From positions 1 to 5,634 of the forward strand of contig CAISKG010000239.1 of the NCBI GenBank assembly GCA_903885855.1: 5,634 nt of DNA, written 5' to 3'. The translations under genes were made by a program, and so were the position numbers. A model generated the notes under the pieces. The model saw nothing but the letters and a program-made list of their open reading frames with translations. It did no database searches and was not told where the DNA came from. The stretch comes from an uncultured Planctomycetaceae bacterium (GTDB lineage Bacteria > Planctomycetota > Planctomycetia > Pirellulales > UBA1268). Positions within the stretch are counted from its first letter, which is position 1, and each line of letters begins with the position of its first letter. Shown here in pieces: positions 1 to 5,634 of the stretch.

Positions 1-48
1 GCCGAGCACGAGGCCGAGCGAGGCCAGGGCGATGCGGAGACGGGACAT
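1..48 (-). CDS. N-terminus of an exported or membrane protein (partial, runs off the left edge)
   Basis: On the minus strand an ATG at 48-46 opens a frame that stays open to the window edge. The 16 residues read MSRLRIALASLGLVLG. Two arginines followed by an unbroken hydrophobic stretch is the pattern of a signal peptide or first membrane anchor. An AGGAG ribosome binding site (55-59) lies six bases before the ATG, which supports this start. The gene follows the exported-protein gene at 178-792 on the same strand after about 130 bases, so the two could be co-transcribed. Nothing of the mature protein is visible, so no function can be given. The start is fairly well supported, the identity unknown. 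Confidence 0.6.
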   Translation of the reverse strand, partial: MSRLRIALASLGLVLG

Positions 49-54
49 GACGGA

Positions 55-59
55 CTCCT
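55..59 (-). promoter_or_regulatory. Ribosome binding site of the partial minus-strand gene
   Basis: The minus strand reads AGGAG here, six bases upstream of the ATG at 48-46. It decides the start of a gene of which only 16 codons are visible. Confidence 0.55.
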
Positions 60-137
60 GAAGGGTTGTGAAAACGAACGTTGTCAGATGCTAGGCGCCT
101 GCCACGGGGCGGCCAGTGGCGCATCCCGGGGATCGTC

Positions 138-168
138 GGCCGAGGGGGGCGACGGCGGCGGCTCGGCC
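138..168. repeat. Inverted repeat after the minus-strand gene, weak terminator candidate
   Basis: GGCCGAG (138-144) is the exact reverse complement of CTCGGCC (162-168), giving a 7-bp stem with a 17-base loop. It lies just past the TGA (180-178) of the minus-strand gene, where a terminator could sit. No T-run follows on either strand, so intrinsic termination is doubtful, and such repeats arise easily by chance in DNA this GC-rich. The rest of 49-177 shows only a shorter repeat, GCCAC (101-105) with GTGGC (116-120), and no gene. Confidence 0.2.
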
Positions 169-177
169 CCCCGCGGA

Positions 178-792
178 TCAGGGCCGACTGGCGGCCCCAA
201 GCCGCTCTGCCACCGCGTCGTGCGCCGCGTGCGCGGCTCGGAGCGAGGCGGTGACCTTTTCCGCAAGGTCCATCGCCGTCGCGGGTGCGATCGACTCGCC
301 GGCGTGGTGCTCGTGGAGCGCGGCATGGGCCCGTCTGGCGATGCCGAGTTGCTTCTCGACCTCGTTCAGTTTCGCGAGGGCTTCCGCATCCCCGCGGGCC
401 TTGGCCTATCCCTGCATCCGATCGACATGCCGCTGGATCCGGCCGATGTCGTCGGCGATCAGGTCGCTCACCTCGCGCGCGATGTCCGCGTCGACGACGC
501 CGTGCGTGGCGATCTGGGCGGCGTGATCCTCGACCGGGGCGGACGGCGTCGCCGCGGCGGAGGGCAACGGCACGCCATGCGTCTCGTGGAGGTAGCGCCG
601 ATACGTCTCGACGTGGGTCCGCGCGTGCGACAACGAGCCATGCGCGCTGTGGGCGTAGAAGTTGTACTCGCCCCGCGCCTTGGCCCCGGCGTCCGGCGCA
701 GCGACGCCGCGGTGGCCCGCCAGGAGCACGAGCACCGCGGACGCGACCACGAGCGGAGCGGGAGCCAAACGCGCACGACGCCCAACACGCAT
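178..792 (-). pseudogene. Exported His-rich helical protein of unknown function, interrupted by an in-frame TAG
   Basis: The ATG at 792-790 is preceded by a GGAGG ribosome binding site (798-802) five bases away. Residues 1-32 form a signal peptide: an arginine-rich start, a hydrophobic core around residues 14-25 and an Ala-rich likely cleavage site ending GVAA. Then comes a segment with EYNFYAHSAHGSLSHARTH (residues 42-60), followed by predicted helices rich in His, Ala and Glu. The frame meets TAG at 408-406 (codon 129) but continues in the same frame with equally protein-like sequence, including AKARGDAEALAKLNE and HAALHEHHAGES, to a TGA at 180-178. A complete protein would have 204 codons. 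The layout resembles secreted hypothetical proteins that I recall from planctomycetes (NFY..SH segment, paired helices, ALHEHH segment). This is memory and unverified. It may be a pseudogene, a sequencing error, or a gene making only the 128-residue N-terminal part. Function is unknown. The His clusters could bind metal, which is speculation. Confidence 0.6.
406..408 (-). other. In-frame amber codon within the exported-protein gene
   Basis: The + strand CTA at 406-408 reads TAG on the minus strand, after residues RMQG and before AKARGDAEALAKLNE. The same frame continues 75 more sense codons to TGA. A single change from CAG (Gln) would explain it, and Gln suits the helical context. All complete genes in the window end in TGA, so the position looks like a lesion or recoded codon rather than the true gene end. 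Confidence 0.6.
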
Positions 793-797
793 GATCG

Positions 798-802
798 CCT
801 CC
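798..802 (-). promoter_or_regulatory. Ribosome binding site of the exported-protein gene
   Basis: The minus strand reads GGAGG five bases before the ATG at 792-790. This strong Shine-Dalgarno match fixes the start and argues that the minus strand, not the overlapping + strand frame at 88-807, is the coding strand here. Confidence 0.65.
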
Positions 803-888
803 GGTGACGGTGCCTTGGAATCGCGTCGCCCCGGTGACGCCGTGGGCCGCGACTCTTTTCTCCTGATAAGGACGTCGGGATGACTGGC

Positions 889-930
889 CGAGCGTTCCCC
901 CCACGCGGGTGGCCCTCACCGGGGCGCTCG
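889..930. repeat. Nested inverted repeat upstream of kdp with two alternative inner hairpins
   Basis: CGAGCG (889-894) pairs with CGCTCG (925-930). After a two-base bulge (895-896), CCCC (897-900) pairs with GGGG (921-924). Inside, CCAC (901-904) can pair with GTGG (909-912), or GGTG (908-911) with CACC (917-920), but not both. It could be an operator or RNA switch, or chance in GC-rich DNA. No T-run follows. Confidence 0.25.
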
Positions 931-931
931 C

Positions 932-961
932 TTGTCGGGCTGGCATCGCGGCCCCTATTCT
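932..961 (+). promoter_or_regulatory. Possible sigma-70-type promoter for kdpFABC
   Basis: TTGTCG (932-937) matches the -35 consensus at four of six positions, and TATTCT (956-961) matches the -10 consensus at four of six, with an 18-base spacer. Transcription would start near 968 and leave a leader of about 120 bases before kdpF. The -10 lies in one of the few AT-containing patches of this GC-rich region. By-eye matches of this quality are weak evidence. Confidence 0.3.
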
Positions 962-989
962 GGCGCCTCCTGCGACGGCGTTTCGGTCG

Positions 990-1019
990 CCCGGCGCCCA
1001 CGCCCGGATGGACGCCGGG
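990..1019. repeat. 7-bp inverted repeat in the kdp leader
   Basis: CCCGGCG (990-996) is the reverse complement of CGCCGGG (1013-1019), with 16 bases between. It would lie in the kdp 5' leader if the promoter at 932-961 is real. A chance origin is quite possible at this GC content. Confidence 0.2.
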
Positions 1020-1091
1020 GCGGACCAACGCTGTTGTCAGGGATTTCGGCGCGGGCGCCGCCGAGCGATGCGATCCACCATTCCCGCGATC

Positions 1092-1184
1092 ATGACGCCT
1101 GTGCTCGCCATCGCCACGATCGTCGCCTGCGGCCTCGCCGTGTATCTCGTCGTGGCGATGCTGGCCCCAGAACGCTTCTCATGA
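1092..1184 (+). CDS. kdpF: KdpF, small membrane subunit of the K+-transporting ATPase
   Basis: This 30-residue peptide is a single hydrophobic helix ending in the LAPERF tail that is typical of KdpF, which usually has about 29 residues. KdpF sits in the inner membrane and stabilises the KdpABC complex. I chose the ATG at 1092 because it gives the family length. An in-frame ATG at 1068 would give 38 residues (extra MRSTIPAI). Neither start has a clear Shine-Dalgarno sequence, so the choice is open. The stop codon TGA (1182-1184) overlaps the kdpA ATG in the string ATGA, a coupled arrangement. Position directly before kdpA and the tail motif make the identity secure despite the small size. Confidence 0.85.
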   Translation: MTPVLAIATIVACGLAVYLVVAMLAPERFS

Positions 1185-2893
1185 CGCACGCGTGGCTGGA
1201 AGCCGGCGCGATCCTCGGCATGGCCCTCGTGGCGGGGCTGGCCCTCGTGCCCTTGCTCGTGCGCCTCTTTCCCATCGAGCCCTGGCGGCCCGCCGCCGAG
1301 CCGGGGGTCGTGGGGCGACTCGAAGCGGCGCTGCTGCGCACGGCCGGCTGCTGGCCGCCGCGGGAAATGACCGCCGCGGCCTACGCGCGGGCCCTGGTGA
1401 CGCTGCACGTGGCGGGATTCGCGGTGCTGCTTGCCATCCTCCGTTTCCAGGGCAGCCTGCCCTGGAATCCCGCCGGGCGGCCCGCGGTGCCCTGGGGCGT
1501 GGCCGTCAACACGGCCGTGAGCTTCGTGACCAACACCAACTGGCAGTCGTACGCCGGCGAGGCGGCCCTCTCGCCGCTGTCGCAGGTGTTCGGCCTGACC
1601 GTGCAAAACTTCGTCTCGGCCGCGATCGGCATGTGTTCCCTGGTGGTGGTGGTGCGCGGCTTCGCCCGGCGGGCCAGCGGCACCGTCGGCAACTTCTGGC
1701 TCGACATCGTGCGGGGTGGGCTCGCCCTCCTCCTGCCGGTGTCGGCGCTCGTCGCCATCGCCGTCGTCTGGCAAGGGGGGATCCAATCGCTGCTCACGCT
1801 CGGCGACGGCGACGCGTCGACCCTCGTCGGGCTCGTGGCATCGCAGACGGCGATCGCGCTGCTCGGCACCAACGGTGGCGGCTATTTCAACGCCAACGCG
1901 GCCCATCCCTTCGCGAACCCGACGCCGCTGTCCAACGCCATCGAGATCGCCGCCATCCTCGCCATCCCGGCGGCGAGCTGCCTCGCGTTCGGCCGCTGGG
2001 TTTCGGATCGCCGGCAGGGCCGCGCGATCCTGGCCGCCAACGTGATTCTCCTCGCCCCGGCGATCATGCTGCTGGTTCACGCCGAGACGCGTCCCAATCC
2101 CTGGCTTCCGGCCGACGTCGACCAGCGACGCTCGGAGACCCACGACGGCGGGTCGCTCGAGGGCAAGGAGCTTCGGTTCGGCAACGCCGCGTCGGCCGTG
2201 TTCGCGGCCGCCACCACCGCCACCAGCACCGGGGCCGTCGACGCCATGCACGACAGCCTGAGCCCCATGGGGGGGCTCGTCACGCTGTGGCTGATGCAGC
2301 TCGGCGAGGTGGTGTTCGGCGGCGTCGGCACGGGTGTCGCGGGCACGATCACCTACGCGATCCTCGCGGTCTTCGTGGCGGGCCTGATGGTGGGCCGCAG
2401 CCCGGAGTACCTCGGCAAGAAGATCGAGGCCCGCGAGATGAAGCTCGCGATGCTCATCCTGCTGGTGCCTCCGCTCACCGCCCTGATCGGGACGGCGGCG
2501 GCCTGCGTGGTGCCGGGGGCGGCGGCCGCCGCCCCGAGTCCCGGGCCGCACGGCTTCTCGGAGCTCCTCTACGCCTTCACCAGCGCCGCCAACAACAACG
2601 GCTCCGCGTTCGGAGGGCTCGACGCCACCAGCGGCTTCTGGACGATCGGGCTGGCGATCGCGATGGCGGGCGGACGGCTGGTTTCCCTGGTCGGGTTGGT
2701 GCTCCTCGGCGGGTCGTTGGCCGCGAAACGGCCGGTCGCCGCGTCGCTCGGCACGCTCCCCACGCACGGCCCGCTGTTCGTGATCCTGCTGGCGGGCGTG
2801 ATCAACCTCGTCGGCGCGCTGTCGTTCGTGCCCGCACTCGCGCTGGGCCCGATCGCGGAGGCGCTGCAGCCGCTCACGGGAGCCGCGCCGTGA
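1181..2893 (+). CDS. kdpA: KdpA, K+-binding and translocating subunit of the K+-transporting ATPase
   Basis: KdpA is the channel-like membrane subunit, related to the Trk/Ktr K+ transporters, that selects K+ and passes it to KdpB. The 570-residue product is close to the usual length (557 in E. coli). All four pore-loop filter segments are present: TNTNWQSYAGE at about residue 117, GTNGGGYFNAN at 229-239 (the GGG includes the Gly equivalent to E. coli G232), TSTGAVDAMHDS near 348 and TSAANNNGSAF at 467. Around them are the expected hydrophobic helices and the conserved GRSPEYLGKKIEAREMK loop. The start overlaps the kdpF stop and has no Shine-Dalgarno sequence of its own, so translation is probably coupled. 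The stop overlaps the kdpB start in GTGA. I see no missing motif. The subunit appears intact. Confidence 0.97.
   Translation: MTHAWLEAGAILGMALVAGLALVPLLVRLFPIEPWRPAAEPGVVGRLEAALLRTAGCWPPREMTAAAYARALVTLHVAGFAVLLAILRFQGSLPWNPAGRPAVPWGVAVNTAVSFVTNTNWQSYAGEAALSPLSQVFGLTVQNFVSAAIGMCSLVVVVRGFARRASGTVGNFWLDIVRGGLALLLPVSALVAIAVVWQGGIQSLLTLGDGDASTLVGLVASQTAIALLGTNGGGYFNANAAHPFANPTPLSNAIEIAAILAIPAASCLAFGRWVSDRRQGRAILAANVILLAPAIMLLVHAETRPNPWLPADVDQRRSETHDGGSLEGKELRFGNAASAVFAAATTATSTGAVDAMHDSLSPMGGLVTLWLMQLGEVVFGGVGTGVAGTITYAILAVFVAGLMVGRSPEYLGKKIEAREMKLAMLILLVPPLTALIGTAAACVVPGAAAAAPSPGPHGFSELLYAFTSAANNNGSAFGGLDATSGFWTIGLAIAMAGGRLVSLVGLVLLGGSLAAKRPVAASLGTLPTHGPLFVILLAGVINLVGALSFVPALALGPIAEALQPLTGAAP
2878..2882 (+). 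promoter_or_regulatory. Ribosome binding site of kdpB inside the kdpA end
   Basis: GGGAG lies seven bases before the GTG at 2890. It supports the non-ATG start of kdpB, which overlaps the kdpA stop codon. Confidence 0.5.
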
Positions 2894-4990
2894 GCGGCGA
2901 GGCCCGCGCGGGTCGCGGGGGGCCGCCCGTCTCCGGTCTGCTCGGCGACGGCCGGGCGATCGCTGCCGCGCTGCCGGGTGCGTTCGCGAAGCTCGACCCG
3001 CGACGGATGCTGCGATCGCCGGTGATGTTCTCCGTCGAGGTCGGCGCGGTGCTGATCACCGCCCTGGCGATCCTGCGCATGTGCGGCTCACCGGGCGGCG
3101 AGTCACCCCTTCTGGTGGCGGCCGTAGCGGCGGGCCTGTGGGCCACGGTGCTCTTCGCGACGTTCGCGGAGTCGCTGGCGGAGGGGCGCGGCCGTGCGCA
3201 GGCCGACGCCATGCGGTCGATGCGGAAGGATACGCCTGCCAAACGACTGGCCGCGCCGCGCCCCGACGCCGCCGTGGAGATCGTGGCCTCCCCGCTCCTG
3301 CGCGCCGGGGATCACGTGCTCATCGTGGCCGGCGACCTCGTGCCCGGCGACGGTGAGGTCGTCGAGGGCGTGGCCAGCGTCGACGAGAGTGCGATCACGG
3401 GGGAGAGCGCGCCGGTGATCCGTGAGAGCGGCGGCGACCGCAACACCGTCACCGGCGGCACCCGGCTGCTCTCCGACTGGCTCGTCGTGCGCATCACCGC
3501 GAACCCCGGCGACAGCTTCCTCGACCGAATGATCGGCCTCATCGAGGGAGCCAAGCGTCAGAAGACCCCGAACGAGATCGCCCTCGACATCCTCCTCGCG
3601 GGGCTCACGCTCGTGTTTCTCGTGGTCACCGCGACGCTCCTGCCGTTCTCGATCCACGCCACGTCGACGGCCGGCCGGGGCGCGCCGATCGGCCTCGCCG
3701 TGCTCGCGGCCCTGTTCGTCTGTCTGGCCCCCACCACGATCGGAGGCCTGCTTCCCGCGATCGGGATCGCCGGCATCGACCGGATGGTGCGCGCCAACGT
3801 GCTGGCGACCAGCGGGCGGGCGGTCGAGGCGGCCGGCGACGTCGACGTGCTCCTCCTCGACAAGACCGGGACGATCACCCTGGGAAACCGTCAGGCGGCG
3901 GCGTTCCTCCCCGCCGACGGCGTGGCCGAGCGGGATCTCGCCGACGCCGCGCAGCTGGCGAGCCTGGCGGACGAGACGCCCGAGGGCCGATCCATCGTCG
4001 TGCTCGCCAAGGAGCGTCACGGCATACGCGGCCGCGACATCTCCGCCCTCGGGGGCGACGTTCGTGCCGTTCACGGCCCAGACGCGGATGAGCGGCGTCG
4101 ATCTCGACGGCCGACGGATCCGCAAGGGGGCCCGGGACGCGGTGGTGCGTCATGTCGAGCAGGCCGGCGGCACCGTGGACGGCGATCTCCACGCGATCTG
4201 CGACTCCGTCGCCAAGGCGGGCTCCACGCCGCTCCTGGTCGCCGACGGGGCCAGGGTTCTCGGTGTCGTCGAGCTCAAGGACATCGTCAAGGGGGGCATC
4301 GCCGAGCGGTTCCAGGAGCTGCGGGCGATGGGCATCCGCACCGTCATGATCACCGGCGACAATCCCCTCACGGCCGCGGCCATCGCCGCGGAGGCCGGCG
4401 TGGACGACTTCCTTGCGGAGGCCACGCCGGAGGCCAAGCTGGCGATGATCCGGCGCTACCAGTCGGAGGGCCACCTCGTGGCGATGACGGGCGACGGCAC
4501 GAACGACGCGCCCGCCCTCGCCCAGGCCGACGTCGCCGTGGCGATGAATTCCGGCACCCAGGCCGCGAAGGAAGCCGGCAACATGGTCGACCTGGACAGC
4601 GACCCCACCAAACTCCTCGAGATCGTGCGCGTCGGCAAGCAGCTGCTCATGACGCGCGGCAGCCTCACGACCTTCAGCCTCGCCAACGACATCGCCAAGT
4701 ATTTCGTGATCCTCCCGGCGGCGTTCGGCGGCATCTACCCGCAGCTCGAGCGGCTCGACCTGATGCGGCTCCATTCGCCCACCACGGCGGTGCTCTCGGC
4801 GGTGGCGTTCAACGCCCTGGTGATCGTGGGGCTCGTGCCGCTGGCGCTCAAGGGGGTGCCCTACCGCCCGCGCCCCGCCGCGGAGCTGCTGCGGACGAAT
4901 CTCACGGTCTGGGGTGTCGGGGGACTGATCCTGCCCTTCCCGTGCATCAAGGCGATCGATCTCCTCCTCTCGGCCTTCATGGCGCGCTGA
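2890..4990 (+). CDS. kdpB: KdpB, P-type ATPase subunit of the K+ pump, with a one-base frameshift
   Basis: KdpB hydrolyses ATP to drive K+ uptake. Removing one G from the run at 4051-4055 gives a 699-residue protein (E. coli 682) in which key sites sit 17 residues after their E. coli equivalents. These are TGES in the actuator domain at 170-173 (S173 matches the E. coli Ser162 phosphorylation site), the phosphorylated Asp of DKTGT at 324, PFTAQ with the ATP-contacting F394, RKGA with K412, GDGTNDAP with D535 and D539, and ND..K in the fifth membrane helix with D600. The start is GTG 2890, preceded by GGGAG and overlapping the kdpA TGA. Without correction, codons 1-388 are KdpB and the rest is out of frame, losing most of the nucleotide-binding domain and the C-terminal helices. 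The downstream half retains every motif, so the lesion is recent or a sequencing error. In the fourth helix CLAPTTIGG and GLLPAIG differ from the CLIPTTIGG and GLLSAIG I remember as usual. Confidence 0.93.
4051..4055 (+). other. Frameshift site in kdpB (one extra G)
   Basis: Upstream codons read GRDISAL in the frame of the GTG at 2890. Downstream, ATFVPFTAQTRMSG is encoded one base further on. Reading GGGG instead of GGGGG joins them as ALGATFVPFTAQ, which is the normal KdpB sequence. A homopolymer is the classic place for an indel error or a slippage mutation. Programmed +1 shifting on GGG is conceivable, but no stimulatory element was recognised. Confidence 0.85.
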
Positions 4991-5589
4991 TGAACCCTTT
5001 CGACCACGAAGATGAGCGGCCGTGGCGGTCGACGGTGCGCCCGGCGGTGGTGCTGCTCGGCGCGTTCGCGGCGGCGACGATCGCCTACACCGGATTCGTC
5101 GCGGCCGCAGCGCGACTGCTCGGCGGAGGGCCGGCGGAGGCGCTCGTGCTCGACGCCGCCCGGGCGGCCGCGTGGTCCGGCCCGGAATGGTTTCACGGCC
5201 GGCCGACCGCCGCGACCGGCGGCGTGTCGGGCGGGTCGAATCTGGGGCCGACGAGCCCGACGCTCGCCGCGGCCGCCACCGCGCGGATCGCCGCGATCCG
5301 GGCCGAGAACCCCTCCCACGAGGGCCCGATCCCGGTGGATCTGGTCACGTCCAGCGCCAGCGGCCTCGATCCCCACATCTCGCCGCCGGCGGCGTACCTC
5401 CAGGTGGCCCGCGTGGCGGCCCGCAGCGGCCTGCCCGAGGACGACGTCCGCCGCCTGGTGGAGCGATCGGTCGAGCCGCGGTCGCTGGGGGTGTTCGGGC
5501 AGCCTCGGGTGAACGTGGTCCGGCTCAACGACGGGCTCCGGGAGATGGCGGGGCAGACGCGGAGGGAGGGGCGGAGCGGCTCGCCATGA
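4990..5589 (+). CDS. kdpC: KdpC, periplasm-facing subunit of the K+-transporting ATPase
   Basis: KdpC has one N-terminal membrane helix and a soluble domain outside the membrane, and is needed for assembly and high K+ affinity of the pump. The 199-residue product has a charged N-terminus, a membrane helix at about 18-42, FHGRPTA at 69-75, SGGSNLGPTSP at 80-90, PVDLVTSSASGLDPHISP at 115-132, QVARVAARSGLP at 138-149 and FGQPRVNVVRLN at 169-180. These are the family's hallmark blocks in order. The segment between the membrane helix and FHGRP looks degenerate: the usual GSxLIGQ-type motif is not seen, only an Ala-rich stretch. The ATG shares one base with the kdpB stop (TGATG), and its TGA overlaps the kdpD ATG. 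No clear Shine-Dalgarno sequence precedes it, so coupling to kdpB translation is likely. Confidence 0.95.
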   Translation: MNPFDHEDERPWRSTVRPAVVLLGAFAAATIAYTGFVAAAARLLGGGPAEALVLDAARAAAWSGPEWFHGRPTAATGGVSGGSNLGPTSPTLAAAATARIAAIRAENPSHEGPIPVDLVTSSASGLDPHISPPAAYLQVARVAARSGLPEDDVRRLVERSVEPRSLGVFGQPRVNVVRLNDGLREMAGQTRREGRSGSP

Positions 5590-5634
5590 CGGCCGCGCGC
5601 GACCGCCCCGATCCCGACGCCCTGCTGGCCGCCA
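5586..5634 (+). CDS. kdpD: KdpD, osmosensitive K+ sensor histidine kinase (N-terminus only)
   Basis: Only 16 codons are present: MTAARDRPDPDALLAA. The RPDPDALLA block is characteristic of the extreme N-terminus of KdpD sensor kinases, just ahead of their Walker-A domain, which lies beyond the window. KdpD phosphorylates the response regulator KdpE and so controls kdpFABC expression in response to K+ limitation. The ATG (5586-5588) overlaps the kdpC TGA in ATGA, and GGAG (5573-5576) nine bases upstream can serve as a ribosome binding site. The position after kdpC fits the common order kdpFABCDE. The rest of the protein, and whether kdpE follows, cannot be seen here. Confidence 0.85.
   Translation, partial: MTAARDRPDPDALLAA

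Larger units (their letters stand above)
793..1091. promoter_or_regulatory. Divergent intergenic region between the exported-protein gene and kdpF
   Basis: About 300 bases separate the two divergent starts and must hold the promoters of both. No convincing gene lies inside. The visible elements are a 9-bp direct repeat CCGGTGACG (801-809 and 831-839), a nested inverted repeat (889-930), a possible promoter (932-961), a 7-bp inverted repeat CCCGGCG (990-996) with CGCCGGG (1013-1019), and a 5-bp hairpin (1047-1060). I find no clear KdpE box and cannot recognise a c-di-AMP riboswitch, although both are known to control kdp genes elsewhere. The regulatory role is inferred from position. Confidence 0.5.

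Noticed and set aside
406..408. Reassignment of TAG to an amino acid in this organism
   Set aside because: Only one in-frame TAG is seen, and none occurs in the kdp genes. All visible genes ending here use TGA, which is compatible with reassignment but far from evidence for it. A point mutation or base error is simpler.
88..807. A 239-codon + strand open frame across the left part of the window
   Set aside because: It is antisense to the minus-strand gene, which has a strong ribosome binding site and signal peptide. Its product is Arg/Gly-rich with no recognisable feature, as expected for a shadow frame in GC-rich DNA.
793..1091. A c-di-AMP riboswitch or KdpE box upstream of kdp
   Set aside because: Both are known kdp regulators in other bacteria, but I could not find a recognisable core of either in this region.
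1037..2767. A 576-codon minus-strand open frame opposite kdpA
   Set aside because: kdpA on the + strand is unambiguous over this span. The antisense product is Arg/Gly/His-rich, without motifs, a normal by-product of high GC.
3103..4774. Long minus-strand open frames opposite kdpB (3103-4125 and 3875-4774)
   Set aside because: They mirror the KdpB codons, have Arg/His/Gly-rich composition and lack any domain signature.
4064..4990. The second half of kdpB as a separate gene starting at GTG 4064
   Set aside because: The frame begins in the middle of a conserved KdpB block, with ATF of ATFVPFTAQ encoded upstream of that GTG and no ribosome binding site. A frameshift explains it better than a split subunit.
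1192..5589. A single 1465-codon + strand frame as one giant gene
   Set aside because: Only 2890-4053 (KdpB) and 4990-5589 (KdpC) are real coding sequence in this frame. The rest is the wrong frame of kdpA and of the second half of kdpB.

Overview
The window comes from a very GC-rich bacterial chromosome. Its main content is the potassium-uptake operon kdpFABC on the + strand, running into the first codons of kdpD. A divergent minus-strand gene, with the first codons of a second one behind it, fills the left end. The small secreted protein on the minus strand has the layout of hypothetical exported helical proteins I associate with Planctomycetota, so a high-GC planctomycete is my best guess. 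That is recall, not a database result.

Layout. Bases 1-48 (minus) are the first 16 codons of a gene leaving the window, with a good ribosome binding site and a signal-peptide-like start. Bases 49-177 are intergenic. Bases 178-792 (minus) are one reading frame for an exported His-rich helical protein, broken by an in-frame TAG at 406-408. Bases 793-1091 are the divergent control region, holding a possible kdp promoter, several inverted repeats and a 9-bp direct repeat. Then come kdpF (1092-1184), kdpA (1181-2893), kdpB (2890-4990), kdpC (4990-5589) and the start of kdpD (5586 to the window end). Every kdp gene overlaps the next by 1 or 4 bases, which points to one polycistronic, translationally coupled unit.

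How it works. KdpA is the K+-selective channel-like subunit, KdpB the P-type ATPase, KdpC the periplasm-facing partner and KdpF a small stabilising membrane peptide. Together they form a high-affinity ATP-driven K+ pump used under K+ limitation. KdpD is the sensor kinase that normally controls the operon together with KdpE.

The main oddities are two lesions. kdpB carries one extra G in a GGGGG run (4051-4055), which puts its C-terminal half in the +1 frame. By coincidence the unshifted frame has no stop and runs in frame into kdpC. The second lesion is the amber codon in the secreted-protein gene. Each could be a sequencing or assembly error, a real mutation or, less likely, recoding. I see no mobile element, CRISPR array, RNA gene or undescribed multi-gene system.
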